Shown piece by piece: positions 50,351-60,803 of a stretch of 64,000 nucleotides of DNA; position 1 is the first letter of the stretch, and each line of letters starts with the position of its first letter. The notes beneath the pieces are model-generated. The model was not told where the DNA came from. It did not search any database and worked only from the letters and a program-made list of their open reading frames with translations. The translations under genes were made by a program, and so were the position numbers. The DNA comes from Saccharopolyspora_D taberi (GTDB lineage Bacteria > Actinomycetota > Actinomycetes > Mycobacteriales > Pseudonocardiaceae): contig NZ_BAAAUX010000006.1 of assembly GCF_039534165.1 (NCBI RefSeq), forward strand, positions 104,962 through 168,961. Reading direction: 5' to 3'.

Positions 50351-51697
50351 TCAGGCGGACGCGAGCCGGGTGCTGTTGTTCTCCAGCAGCGGCGGCGCGC
50401 TCGGGGCGGCCAGCACCTCGTCGTCGATCAGGTCCTCGGTGCGGGCGACCACGACCGGGACCACGATCTGGCCCGCGACGTTGGTGGCCGTGCGCATCAT
50501 GTCCAGGATCGGGTCCACCGCGTAGGCGATCGCGATGCCGACCGCGACGACCTCGGGCGGGAAGCCCAGCGCGGCCAGGGTGAGCGTGAGCATGGTGAAC
50601 CAGCCGGTGACGCCCGCGGTGGCGATCGCGCCGAACACCGCGACCGCGATGATCGTCAGGTACTGGGTGATCCCGAGCTGGATGCCGAACAGGTTCGCGA
50701 TGAACATCGAGCCGATGGCCGGGTAGATCGCCGCGCAGCCGTCCATCTTGGTGGTGGTGGCCAGCGGGACCGCGAAGTTGGCGTAGGAGCGGTCGACGCC
50801 CAGGTTCTCGGCGGCCTGCCTGCTCATCGGCAGCGTCGCGCTGGAGGAGCGGGAGACGAAGGCGAACTGGAGCACCGTCCAGGTCTTGGCGAAGAACGTG
50901 GCCGGGCTGACCTTGCCGACGAACCGCAGCAGCACCGGGTAGACCACGAACAGCACCAGCAGGCACGCGACGTAGACGGCGGCGATGAGCTTGAGCAGCG
51001 GGGCGAAGAACTCGTTGCCGTAGGTGGCGACCGCGTTGCCGATCAGGCCGAGGGTGCCGATCGGGGCGAGCCGGATGATCCAGCCCAGCACCCGCTGGAT
51101 GACCTCGAACGCCGAGCGGCTGAAGTCCACGAAGGGCGCGGCCTTGTCGCCGAGGCTGTAGCTGGCGGCGCCGACCAGCAGCGCGACGAACACGACCTGC
51201 AGCGTCTCGCCCTCGGCGAACGCCTTGACCAGGTTCTCCGGCACCAGACCCGTGACCAGGTCGAGCCAGGAACCCTGCGTCTTCTGCCCGATCGAAGCCA
51301 GCTTCTCCGGGTCGGGCTCGATGACCAGGCCGCGGCCGGGCTGGAACACCGCGCCGAGGCCGAGCCCGATCAGCACCGCGATGAGCGAGGTCAGCGCGAA
51401 CCACAGCGCGGTCTTGCCGCCCAGCCGCGCCGCGGTCCGGCCGCCGCCGACCGAGCGCAGGCTGTTGATGCCCACCACGATCGCGGTGAAGATCAGCGGC
51501 AGCACCGTGAAGGTCAGCAGGCTGGTGAAGATCGATCCGATGGTGTCGAGGGTGGTGACCAGCCACTTCGCGTCGGTGGTCTTGGCGATCCAGCCGAGCA
51601 GCGCACCGAGCACGAGGGAGGCGACCACCGCGATGGCGAACACCTTGGGGTTGAACCGCAGGCCGCGGGGTCGGTCGGAGGTTGCGGTTGTGGACAC
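50351..51697 (-). CDS. DAACS-family dicarboxylate/amino-acid:cation symporter
   Basis: A 448-residue transporter of the GltP/DctA/TcyP family. The serine-rich hairpin is FVSRSSSATLPMSR at about 278-291. Further motifs are ATTTKMDGCAAIYPAIGSMF and the last substrate-site helix DPILDMMRTATNVAGQ. It imports acidic amino acids, dicarboxylates or cystine with Na+ or H+. GTG 51697. An unlisted leader peptide with a penultimate Cys codon and two mutually exclusive hairpins lie upstream, favouring cystine or sulfur-related regulation; substrate is an inference. Confidence 0.9.
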   Translation of the reverse strand: MSTTATSDRPRGLRFNPKVFAIAVVASLVLGALLGWIAKTTDAKWLVTTLDTIGSIFTSLLTFTVLPLIFTAIVVGINSLRSVGGGRTAARLGGKTALWFALTSLIAVLIGLGLGAVFQPGRGLVIEPDPEKLASIGQKTQGSWLDLVTGLVPENLVKAFAEGETLQVVFVALLVGAASYSLGDKAAPFVDFSRSAFEVIQRVLGWIIRLAPIGTLGLIGNAVATYGNEFFAPLLKLIAAVYVACLLVLFVVYPVLLRFVGKVSPATFFAKTWTVLQFAFVSRSSSATLPMSRQAAENLGVDRSYANFAVPLATTTKMDGCAAIYPAIGSMFIANLFGIQLGITQYLTIIAVAVFGAIATAGVTGWFTMLTLTLAALGFPPEVVAVGIAIAYAVDPILDMMRTATNVAGQIVVPVVVARTEDLIDDEVLAAPSAPPLLENNSTRLASA

Positions 51698-51746
51698 AGG
51701 GATCTCCCGAAGTCGCAGAGAAAACGCTGAGGATGTCGGCTGATCG

Positions 51747-51794
51747 GGCCGGGTGGCAAGAGCACGCCCGGCCGGTCGCGACGGCGACGGCCGG
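51747..51794 (-). promoter_or_regulatory. overlapping alternative hairpins between leader peptide and symporter gene
   Basis: CCCGGCC at 51767-51773 can pair with 51747-51753 (7 bp) or, in part, with 51789-51794 (6 bp), so the two hairpins exclude each other. This is the layout of an attenuator downstream of a leader peptide. Confidence 0.45.
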
Positions 51795-51816
51795 GGGCGG
51801 CAGCGGTCCTGTCGGA

Positions 51817-51897
51817 CTACGGACAGATGGAACTGGCCTGCCGCCGGAGGTCGACGTGCAGGCGCTCGGTCAGGTAGAGCCGCCGGTAGGTTTCCAT
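51817..51897 (-). CDS. Cys-containing leader peptide (26 residues)
   Basis: A 26-codon ORF beginning METYRRLYL and ending HVDLRRQASSICP. It closely resembles the short actinobacterial leader peptides of R-x-HVDLxRxASxIC type found before sulfur and cysteine genes. There is no ribosome site; a TACAAC -10-like box about 10 nt upstream suggests leaderless translation. It stops 119 bp before the symporter start. It could sense Cys-tRNA or Arg/Cys supply by ribosome stalling. Confidence 0.65.
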   Translation of the reverse strand: METYRRLYLTERLHVDLRRQASSICP

Positions 51898-51961
51898 CGC
51901 AACAAGTTGTAACCCGAGGTTCGAGGGCGATCTTCCCCCGGTAACCGAATTGTGTTCGTGT

Positions 51962-52597
51962 TCACTCGGGCTTCGGAGCGGTCCACAGGTCCACCACGCT
52001 CACGCCGAGCCCGGCGAGCAGCTTGCGGGTCAGCGGCAGGCTGATGCCGAGCACGCTGGACGGATCGCCGTCGACGCCCTCGACGAACCAGCCGCCGAAG
52101 CCCTCCAGCGTGAAGCCGCCCGCGACGTGCAGCGGCTCGCCGGTGGCGATGTAGGCCTCCAGCTCGGCGTCGGTCGGTTCGGAGAAGCGGACCGTGGTGC
52201 CGAGGTGCCCGCTGGTGCGGGCGACGGCGGTTCCGCCGCGCAGCAGGACGATCGCGTGCCCGGTGATCAGTTCGCCGGAACGGCCCGCTGCGCGGCGCCA
52301 CCGCTCGGCGGCGGCCTCGGGAGTGCCCGGCTTGCCGACGACCTCGCCGTCCGGGGAGGACAGCATCGAGTCGCAGCCGACGATCACCGCGTCGGGCACT
52401 TCGGCGGCGACTGCCGGGACGACCGCCTCGGCCTTGGCCACCGCCAGCGCGGTGACCAGTTCCGCCGGGGACGGGTCGGTCAGCCCGGCGGCGACGGCGT
52501 CCTCGTCCACGCCGGAAACCCGCACCAGCGGGTCGATCCCGGCGGACCGGAGGACGGAGAGGCGGGCAGGAGAAGCAGAAGCCAGCACGAACCGCAT
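51962..52597 (-). CDS. maf: Maf-family nucleotide pyrophosphatase
   Basis: A 211-residue protein of normal Maf length. It opens RFVLASASPARLSVLRSAG. The active-site regions are VDEDAV, AVIVGCDSM and GKPGTPEAAAE, and GGFTLEGFGGWFVEGVDGD lies near the end. Maf proteins hydrolyse non-canonical or excess nucleoside triphosphates to monophosphates and have been linked to septum inhibition. ATG 52597. It corresponds to Rv3282 by position in the conserved backbone. Confidence 0.94.
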   Translation of the reverse strand: MRFVLASASPARLSVLRSAGIDPLVRVSGVDEDAVAAGLTDPSPAELVTALAVAKAEAVVPAVAAEVPDAVIVGCDSMLSSPDGEVVGKPGTPEAAAERWRRAAGRSGELITGHAIVLLRGGTAVARTSGHLGTTVRFSEPTDAELEAYIATGEPLHVAGGFTLEGFGGWFVEGVDGDPSSVLGISLPLTRKLLAGLGVSVVDLWTAPKPE

Positions 52598-52618
52598 GTT
52601 GTTGAGAGTAGTGGCGGC

Positions 52619-52653
52619 TTTGCGCGGCGGTGCGGGTGGCGGAACCTCAGGCG
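52619..52653. repeat. left-end fragment of the dispersed repeat element
   Basis: TTTGCGCGGCGGTGCGGGTG continuing to CCTCAGGCG matches 12958-12992 at all but one base. The homology stops just after it. The gap 52598-53003 otherwise holds a hairpin (CCCGGTT/AACCGGG, 52815-52821/52840-52846) and probably the protease promoter. Confidence 0.75.
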
Positions 52654-53003
52654 TTCCCTTGCGGGATCAAAGCAGGCTTCGGGCCGGATTTAACGGTTTT
52701 CCCAATGCCGCCCGTGGTTGGGGTGATCTGGGTCACCGGAATCGGCTGAATGGCGGTTTCCCCTGCGCACGGCGTTTCTTACCGTCCTACATGTACTCCA
52801 CGCACGACTGATCGCCCGGTTTGCCGCACCGCTGCGGGGAACCGGGCCTTGCTCGGCGGTGCCGAAGACGCCCGGCTGATCACCGGCAGGCAGAGGCATC
52901 CGCAATCGCTTTTCCCTTTGTTTTCCGCTGTTCCCGCGCGCCCTCGTGCCCACGAAGCCGACCGCGCGGGTGGTCCTCATCCACGGATCCAGGGAGACGA
53001 AAC

Positions 53004-54122
53004 ATGAGAAGAACCGTTCGCCTGGCCGGAGTCGCCGTGCTCGCGGCGGGCGCGCTGGCCGGGGGTGCCGCACCGGCGCTGTCCGCGCCCGTCGCGCCGG
53101 AGATCCTGGCCGCGATGCAGCGCGACCTCGGGCTGACCGAGGCCCAGGCCCGCACCCGCCTGGTGCAGGAGGAAGCCGCGATGCGGGCGCACGCCCAGCT
53201 CGACCGGACCCTCGGCGAGTCCTTCGGCGGCTCCTACTTCGACGCCGAGCGCGGCAAGCTCGTCGTCGGGGTTACCGACGCGGCGAAGGCCGACACCGTC
53301 CGCGCGGCGGGAGCCGAGGCCACCGTCGTGCCGCACAGCCTGCGGGAGCTCGAAGCGGCGAAGGCCGCGCTCGACGCGCGGGAGGCCACCGCTCCGCCGT
53401 CGGTCACCGGCTGGCATGTCGACGTCGGCTCCGGCAGCGTCGTCGTCTCGGTGACCACGCGCGACGCCGCGACCGAGGCGTTCCTGGACTCGGCGGGCGA
53501 CTCCGTGCGCGTCGAGCAGGTCCGCGAAGCGCCCCGGCCGCTCTACGACCTGGTCGGCGGCGACGCGTACTACATGGGCAGCGGCGGCCGGTGCTCGGTC
53601 GGCTTCCCGGTCCGCACGTCCGCCGGCGCGGCCGGGATGGTCACCGCCGGGCACTGCGGCACCCGCGGCACCTCGGCCAGCGGCTACAACCGGGTCGCGA
53701 TGGGCACCTTCCAGGGTTCTTCCTTCCCCGGCAACGACTACGCCTGGGTGTCGGCGAACTCGAACTGGACCCCGCGCGGCGCGGTGAACATGTACAACGG
53801 CTCCACCCGCGCGGTCTCGGGGCACTCGATCGCTCCTCCCGGGACCTCGATCTGCCGGTCCGGTTCGACGACCGGCTGGCACTGCGGTTCGGTGCAGGGG
53901 CTGAACGAGACCGTCCGCTACGCCGAGGGCGCGGTCTACGGCATGACCCGCACCAACGTCTGCGCCGAGCCGGGTGACTCGGGCGGTTCGTTCATCAGCG
54001 GGACCCAGGCCCAGGGCATGACCTCCGGCGGCTCCGGCAACTGCTCCTCGGGCGGGACTACCTACTTCCAGCCCGTCGGCGAGGCGCTGAGCGCCTACGG
54101 CCTGCGCCTGGTCACCGGCTGA
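53004..54122 (+). CDS. secreted S1-family (alpha-lytic/streptogrisin-type) serine protease
   Basis: A 372-residue preproenzyme. It has a signal peptide at 1-28, a pro-region at about 29-180 with DLGLTEAQARTRL and FGGSYFD, and a mature chymotrypsin-fold domain. The catalytic triad is His217 (TAGHC), Asp245 (GNDYAWV) and Ser326 (GDSGG). Cysteines pair around His217 and around Ser326. ATG 53004 follows AGGGAG. The pro-region folds the protease and is removed on secretion. It degrades external protein. A strong terminator is shared with the convergent S15 peptidase gene. Confidence 0.94.
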   Translation: MRRTVRLAGVAVLAAGALAGGAAPALSAPVAPEILAAMQRDLGLTEAQARTRLVQEEAAMRAHAQLDRTLGESFGGSYFDAERGKLVVGVTDAAKADTVRAAGAEATVVPHSLRELEAAKAALDAREATAPPSVTGWHVDVGSGSVVVSVTTRDAATEAFLDSAGDSVRVEQVREAPRPLYDLVGGDAYYMGSGGRCSVGFPVRTSAGAAGMVTAGHCGTRGTSASGYNRVAMGTFQGSSFPGNDYAWVSANSNWTPRGAVNMYNGSTRAVSGHSIAPPGTSICRSGSTTGWHCGSVQGLNETVRYAEGAVYGMTRTNVCAEPGDSGGSFISGTQAQGMTSGGSGNCSSGGTTYFQPVGEALSAYGLRLVTG

Positions 54123-54225
54123 CGGGCGGTCACCCGGGCCGCGGGTGACTCCGGGGCCCGGGTGACTCCGGGCGGTGCGGTCGACCGGGTGGGGCCGGGC
54201 GACGCGACGTCGGCACCGCCGGCAC

Positions 54226-54257
54226 GCGGAGGGCGGTTCGGCGGAACCGCCCTCCGC
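54226..54257. terminator. bidirectional terminator
   Basis: GCGGAGGGCGGTTC and GAACCGCCCTCCGC form a perfect 14-bp stem with loop GGCG between the convergent protease and X-Pro peptidase genes. Confidence 0.72.
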
Positions 54258-54263
54258 TCGGAG

Positions 54264-56201
54264 TCAGCGCTCGTCCACGTTGAGCTCGACGTGCGGGCGC
54301 GGCGGAACGCGGTCCGGCCGCACCTGCGGGGTTCCCGCGGGTGCGTCGGCCAGCCCGGCGGTACCGCCGACGACGGGCAGCGTCACCGAGGTCTTCGCCA
54401 GGTCGAGCCCGATCTCACCGGGCCGGGAGGGCGCGACGATGAACTGGTTGTCGGTCCCGCCGATGATCAGCCCCAGCCGGTGGCCCGCCGGGATCACGTG
54501 GTCGGTGGTGGCCAGCCGGAAGGTCATCTCGTACGGAGTTCCCGGCGACAGCGGGGTTTCCCGGGACAGCGACTCGTGGTTGGCCAGATCGGCCCAGCCG
54601 CGCGAGATGATCTCGAAGTCCACATCGGACCTGGTGGCCTCGGTGTCGAGGTAGCAGGCGTCGTCACCGGGGCGGTTCTCGCCCCAGCAGGACTCGGTGC
54701 CGAGGGTGCGGATCCCCTCGCCCTCGCCGAGGTAGTCCCGGGTGGTGGCCGGGCCGTAGTCGACCAGCATCGCCGACAGGTGCGCGGTGTCGGTGCCGGG
54801 GGTGGCGGTCACCGTGATCGAGCCCGTGCCCGCCAGCCGCAGGTCCTGGGCCAGCGGCGCGGTGGTGAACAGCGTCCTCGCCGGGGAGGGCTGGTCGGGG
54901 CGCTGGGCCCAGTCGTGCTCGCCGAGGTTCGGGTCGTCGGTGAACGACGCGGTGCCCTCGCCGGGTTCGGGGCGCAGCTCGCCGAGACCCGGCGTGCCGC
55001 CCGGAACCGGGTGCAGCGCGGTGGGTTTCGCGGCGTCGCCGCCCCAGGTCGGTTCGTCCACCCACTCGTCGGGTGCGCGCTCGATGCTCGCGGCCGGTTC
55101 GCGGTCGATGCCGTTGTCGACGCCGAGCAGCCAGCGGTCGAACCAGCGGTGCAGGGTGTCGATCCAGACCTCGCGGCGGAAGTCGAACGGGTCGACGTGG
55201 CCGGTCTGGCTCAGCCACACCTTGCGCGGCACGTCCCGCTCGGCCAGCTCGTCCCACCACTGTCCGAACTGGATGGTCTTGACGTTGAGATCTCCCATGC
55301 CGTGCACGGCGAACACGCTCGCCTTGACCTCGCCCGCGTCCGCGACGTGGTCCCGATCTGTCCACAGTGGTGTGACGTCGCCGTCGGCCGGTGCGCCGTC
55401 GACGAGTTCCTGCTTGGCGGCACCGCAGTCCGGCCGCCCGCCCTCCTCGACGGTGTTGGCCAGGCCCACCGGGTCGAAGCCGAAGGACACGCCGTCGGAG
55501 CGGTAGTAGTCGTACCAGGAGCTGATCGCGCCGATCGGGACGATCGTGCGCAGCCCCTCGACGCCGGTCGCGGCGACGCCGTTGGCGATCGTGCCGTCGT
55601 AGGACTTGCCGACCATGCCGACGTCGCCGGTGGTCCACGGCGCCTCGACCGGGCTGCCGCCCGCGGCGCTGTCGAAGCCCTGCGCGCGGCCGTTGAGCCA
55701 GTCGATCACGGCCTTCGCGGAGGTCACGTCGGACGGCCCGCCGACGTCGACGCAGCCCTCGGAGCGGTTGGTGCCCGCGAGGTCGACCAGCACGGTCGCG
55801 TAGCCGCGCGGGACGAAGTAGTTGTCGTAGAACTGCGGGAAACCGACCGGGCGGCCCTGGTCGTCGTAGGTCTTGAGCTCGGACTCGTTGCCGCGCCCGC
55901 AGCACGAGTAGTACGGGCTCGCGTCCATGATCACCGGGACCTTCGCGTCGGTTCCGGCGGGCCGCGCGATGTCGGCGGCGACCCGGTCGACGGCACCGTC
56001 GTGGTCGCCGTCCAGACCGGTCTCCACCCACACCGTCTCGCGGACGGGTTCGGCGTCGAAGACGGGCTGGCTCACGCCGTCGCGCAGCACGGGTGGTTGC
56101 TGCGGTTGCGCGGTGGCCTGCGGTGTCATGGTGGCCTGCGGAGTCATGGTGGTCAGGGCGAGCAGCGCGCCGCACGGTAGTGCGGACCAGCGAGCTTTCA
56201 C
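54264..56201 (-). CDS. secreted Xaa-Pro dipeptidyl-peptidase (S15, PepX-like)
   Basis: A 645-residue protein with an N-terminal signal sequence (basic start, then CGALLALTT) and a short duplicated MTPQAT segment. The alpha/beta-hydrolase domain has the nucleophile Ser200 in GKSYDG and a later His in TGHVDPFDFR. The C-terminal jelly-roll includes HRLGLIIGGTDNQFIV. S15 enzymes release X-Pro dipeptides or hydrolyse related acyl bonds. GTG 56201 has GGAGG 11 nt upstream. It faces the S1 protease and probably works with it on extracellular protein. Confidence 0.9.
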   Translation of the reverse strand: MKARWSALPCGALLALTTMTPQATMTPQATAQPQQPPVLRDGVSQPVFDAEPVRETVWVETGLDGDHDGAVDRVAADIARPAGTDAKVPVIMDASPYYSCCGRGNESELKTYDDQGRPVGFPQFYDNYFVPRGYATVLVDLAGTNRSEGCVDVGGPSDVTSAKAVIDWLNGRAQGFDSAAGGSPVEAPWTTGDVGMVGKSYDGTIANGVAATGVEGLRTIVPIGAISSWYDYYRSDGVSFGFDPVGLANTVEEGGRPDCGAAKQELVDGAPADGDVTPLWTDRDHVADAGEVKASVFAVHGMGDLNVKTIQFGQWWDELAERDVPRKVWLSQTGHVDPFDFRREVWIDTLHRWFDRWLLGVDNGIDREPAASIERAPDEWVDEPTWGGDAAKPTALHPVPGGTPGLGELRPEPGEGTASFTDDPNLGEHDWAQRPDQPSPARTLFTTAPLAQDLRLAGTGSITVTATPGTDTAHLSAMLVDYGPATTRDYLGEGEGIRTLGTESCWGENRPGDDACYLDTEATRSDVDFEIISRGWADLANHESLSRETPLSPGTPYEMTFRLATTDHVIPAGHRLGLIIGGTDNQFIVAPSRPGEIGLDLAKTSVTLPVVGGTAGLADAPAGTPQVRPDRVPPRPHVELNVDER

Positions 56202-56327
56202 TTCTTCTGCACCTCCGGTAGATGGCGGTGCGGACGTTAGGACCGGGCAAGATCAGCGGGCCACAGCCGAAAGTCGGGCGGTGGTTCCCATTGCCGTCCA
56301 GGTGCGGCCGTTTGGCCGATTGGTGCG

Positions 56328-56341
56328 TGAGAGCGCTCCCA
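56328..56341. promoter_or_regulatory. CebR-like operator upstream of GH3
   Basis: TGAGAGCGCTCCCA differs by one base from the CebR consensus TGGGAGCGCTCCCA. It lies 34 bp before the GH3 start, so cellobiose-type induction is likely. Confidence 0.75.
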
Positions 56342-56374
56342 TGACACTGGAGACCTCGCAGACGAGGAGGACCG

Positions 56375-58270
<1,896 letters not shown>

Positions 58271-58276
<6 letters not shown>

Positions 58277-58333
58277 GAACCCGCGGGTGGTCGCTTTGCT
58301 TTGGTGGGCTAAGCGGCTTCGCCGCTTGAGGAC
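58271..58333. repeat. right-end copy of the dispersed repeat element
   Basis: GCCTGAGAACCCGCGG and GGTGGGCTAAGCGGC then GCCGCTTGAGGAC match 13062-13077 and 13094-13124. It begins within the GH3 stop region. Confidence 0.75.
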
Positions 58334-58381
58334 GATGGCTGGGTCAGGGGCGGCACCGCGCACGACCGTAGGCTTCGGGAC

Positions 58382-59206
58382 GTGACGGAACCGAAGATGC
58401 TGGACGCCGGGCGGCTGCGGGCGAAGCTGGTCGACAGCGGCCCGTACGCGGCGCTCGACGTGGTCGAGGTGACCGGCTCGACCAACACCGACCTGACGGC
58501 GGCGGCAGCGAGCGGCGCCGCGGACCGGACCGTGCTGATCGCCGAGGAGCAGCGGTCCGGCCGGGGCCGGATGCAGCGCGACTGGGTGTCGCCGCGCGGG
58601 TGCGGGCTCAACGTCAGCGTCCTGCTGCGACCGCGGGTCGATCCCGCCGTGCTCGCGCTGCTGCCGCTGGTCGCCGGGGTCGCGCTGGCCGAGACCGTCG
58701 ACCGCGCCACCGGGGTGCGCGCCGCGCTCAAGTGGCCGAACGACCTCCTGCTCGGCGAGGAGCAGCGCAAGGCGGCGGGCATCCTCGCCGAGGCGACCGC
58801 CGGGCCGGACGGCGTGGCCGTGGTGCTCGGCATGGGCGTCAACGTCCACCACCGCGCCGAGCAGCTGCCGACCGGAGCGGGCGGCCTGCCCGCGACGTCG
58901 CTGGTCGAGGAGGGTGCCGACGTCGACCGCGAGGCGTTCGCGGTCGAGCTGCTGCTGGCGTTCGCCGAGTTCGAGGACGCCTGGCGGTCGGCCGGGGGCG
59001 ATCTGGAGCGGACCGGTCTGCTGGACCGCTACCAGCGCTGGTGCGCGACCATCGGCCAGGCGGTCCGCGTCGAGCTCGGCGGCGACGAGCAGCTGCACGG
59101 CACCGCGGTCGGGGTCGACGCGGGCGGGCGGCTCGTGGTCCGCACCTCCGACGGCGGGCTCACCCCGGTTTCGGCCGGGGACGTCGTCCACCTGCGGCGG
59201 GCCTGA
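58382..59206 (+). CDS. birA: biotin-[acetyl-CoA-carboxylase] ligase
   Basis: A 274-residue monofunctional BirA (no N-terminal helix-turn-helix). The biotin/ATP loop is GRGRMQRDW at 60-68, preceded by EVTGSTNTDL; KWPNDLLLGEEQRKAAGILAEA and GMGVNVHH follow, and a small C-terminal SH3-like domain closes (GTAVGVDAGGRLVVR). It attaches biotin to carboxylase carrier lysines. GTG 58382. It is followed 88 bp later by a PH-domain gene, as in mycobacteria (Rv3279c-Rv3278c). Confidence 0.94.
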   Translation: MTEPKMLDAGRLRAKLVDSGPYAALDVVEVTGSTNTDLTAAAASGAADRTVLIAEEQRSGRGRMQRDWVSPRGCGLNVSVLLRPRVDPAVLALLPLVAGVALAETVDRATGVRAALKWPNDLLLGEEQRKAAGILAEATAGPDGVAVVLGMGVNVHHRAEQLPTGAGGLPATSLVEEGADVDREAFAVELLLAFAEFEDAWRSAGGDLERTGLLDRYQRWCATIGQAVRVELGGDEQLHGTAVGVDAGGRLVVRTSDGGLTPVSAGDVVHLRRA

Positions 59207-59294
59207 GGTTCCGCCGCCCGCGCCGCAACGCAGGCCGATTCCACGCGTCTCCATAGCGGTACCGTGATCGGTGACGCCGCGCTGAGGAGGAACG

Positions 59295-59786
59295 GTGGCC
59301 TATCCCGACGCGCTGCTCGGCGAGAACGAGTACGTGGTCGTGCACAAGCACCCGCACTGGAAGATGCTCGTCCTGCCGGTGCTCGTGCTGCTTGTCGTGG
59401 TCGGCGGCGGTTCCTACCTCGCCGCGCTGGTCGCGCCGACGACCTGGCACCTGCCGGTCTGGATCGCGCTGGCCGTGGTCGGCGGGTTGCTGGTCCTGTG
59501 GTTCACCGTCGCCCCCCTGGTGCGCTGGCGCACCACCCACTTCGTGATCACCACGCACCGCCTGATGGTCCGCGAGGGCGTGTTCACCCGCAGCGGCGTC
59601 GACATCCCCGTGCAGCGCATCAACAGCGTCCGATTTCGTCACGGTCTGTTGGATCGGCTCGTCGGGTGCGGCACGCTCATCGTGGAGTCGGCCTCCGACG
59701 AACCCCTGGAGTTCGACGACATCCCGGCGGTGGAGAAGGTGCACACCCTCCTGCACCGCGAGATCAACGAGTCCGATCCGGACTGA
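59295..59786 (+). CDS. bacterial PH-domain membrane protein (Rv3278c-like)
   Basis: A 163-residue protein with two transmembrane segments at about 26-45 and 52-75 (LVLPVLVLLVVVGGG, IALAVVGGLLVLWFTVAPL) and a bacterial PH domain with HFVITTHRLMVREGVFTRSGVDIPVQRINSV, of which VITTHRLMVREGVF is the characteristic strand. It is linked to birA by position. The function of this group is unknown. GTG 59295 with GAGGAGG upstream. Confidence 0.87.
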   Translation: MAYPDALLGENEYVVVHKHPHWKMLVLPVLVLLVVVGGGSYLAALVAPTTWHLPVWIALAVVGGLLVLWFTVAPLVRWRTTHFVITTHRLMVREGVFTRSGVDIPVQRINSVRFRHGLLDRLVGCGTLIVESASDEPLEFDDIPAVEKVHTLLHREINESDPD

Positions 59787-59849
59787 GGCGATGGAGGACG
59801 CGACCCAGGTCCGTCGGGGCCGATCGGGTGCGACACAGGAGGAACGCTG

Positions 59850-60803
59850 ATGGGGACGCGAGAGCTGGGCCTGCCGATGCGGGTGGCCTCGTCCGAGCCG
59901 GAGGTCCTGCCGGACGCGGTGACCATCTGGGAGGTCGGGCCGCGCGACGGGCTGCAGAACGAGAAGGAGGTCGTGCCCGCCGGGGTCAAGATCGAGTTCC
60001 TGCACCGGCTGGCCGCCGCCGGCCTGCCCGTCGTGGAGACCACGAGCTTCGTGCGCCCGGAGTGGGTTCCCCAGCTCGCCGATGCCGGCGAGGTGCTGGA
60101 CGGCCTGCGCAAGGCCGACGGCGTGCGCTACCCGGTGCTGGTGCCCAACGCCCGCGGCCTGGACCGCGCGCTCGACTCCGGTGTCACCGACATCGCCGTG
60201 TTCGCCGCCGCCACCGAGAGCTTCACCCGGCGCAACCTCAACCGCGGCCTGGACGAGCAGTTCGTCATGTTCGACCCGGTCGTGCGCCGCGCGGTGACCG
60301 AGGGGATGCGCGTCCGCGGGTACATCTCGATGGCCTTCGGCGACCCGTGGGAGGGCGCGGTCGGCGTCGACCAGGTCGTCTCGGTCGGCAGGCGGCTGCT
60401 GGAGATGGGCTGCGACCAGCTGTCGATCGGCGACACCATCGGCGTCGCGACGCCCGGCCACGTCGAGACGCTGCTGCGCACCTTCGTCGCCGCGGGCGTC
60501 CCGGTGGAACGGCTGGCGGTGCACTTCCACGACACCTACGGCCAGGCGCTGGCCAACACCTACGCCGCGCTCCGCGTCGGCGTGTCCACTGTGGATGCTT
60601 CGGCGGGCGGCCTCGGCGGCTGCCCGTACGCGAAGTCGGCGACCGGAAACCTCGCCACCGAGGACCTGGTGTGGATGCTGGAGGGGCTGGGCATCGAGCA
60701 CGGCGTGGACCTGGACGCGCTGGTGGAGACCAGCACGTGGATGGCGGGTCACCTCGGCAGGCCGAGCCCGTCCAGGGTGGTCAAGGCCCTGTCCGCCTCG
60801 TGA
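59850..60803 (+). CDS. hydroxymethylglutaryl-CoA lyase
   Basis: A 317-residue TIM-barrel lyase of the HMGL-like family. Metal and active-site motifs are WEVGPRDGLQNEK at about 27-39, ETTSFVRPEWVPQLAD, SIGDTIGVATP, HFHDTYGQALAN and the signature GGLGGCPYA. It splits HMG-CoA into acetyl-CoA and acetoacetate, the last step of leucine breakdown. ATG 59850 follows AGGAGG. No other leucine-degradation genes are in view except a MaoC-like gene nearby. Its stop overlaps cbiZ (GTGA). Confidence 0.92.
   Translation: MGTRELGLPMRVASSEPEVLPDAVTIWEVGPRDGLQNEKEVVPAGVKIEFLHRLAAAGLPVVETTSFVRPEWVPQLADAGEVLDGLRKADGVRYPVLVPNARGLDRALDSGVTDIAVFAAATESFTRRNLNRGLDEQFVMFDPVVRRAVTEGMRVRGYISMAFGDPWEGAVGVDQVVSVGRRLLEMGCDQLSIGDTIGVATPGHVETLLRTFVAAGVPVERLAVHFHDTYGQALANTYAALRVGVSTVDASAGGLGGCPYAKSATGNLATEDLVWMLEGLGIEHGVDLDALVETSTWMAGHLGRPSPSRVVKALSAS

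Noticed and set aside
54140..54180. Short direct repeat GGGTGACTCCGGG as an att site
   Set aside because: It has only two adjacent copies between convergent genes, with no integrase nearby; probably local duplication near the terminator.
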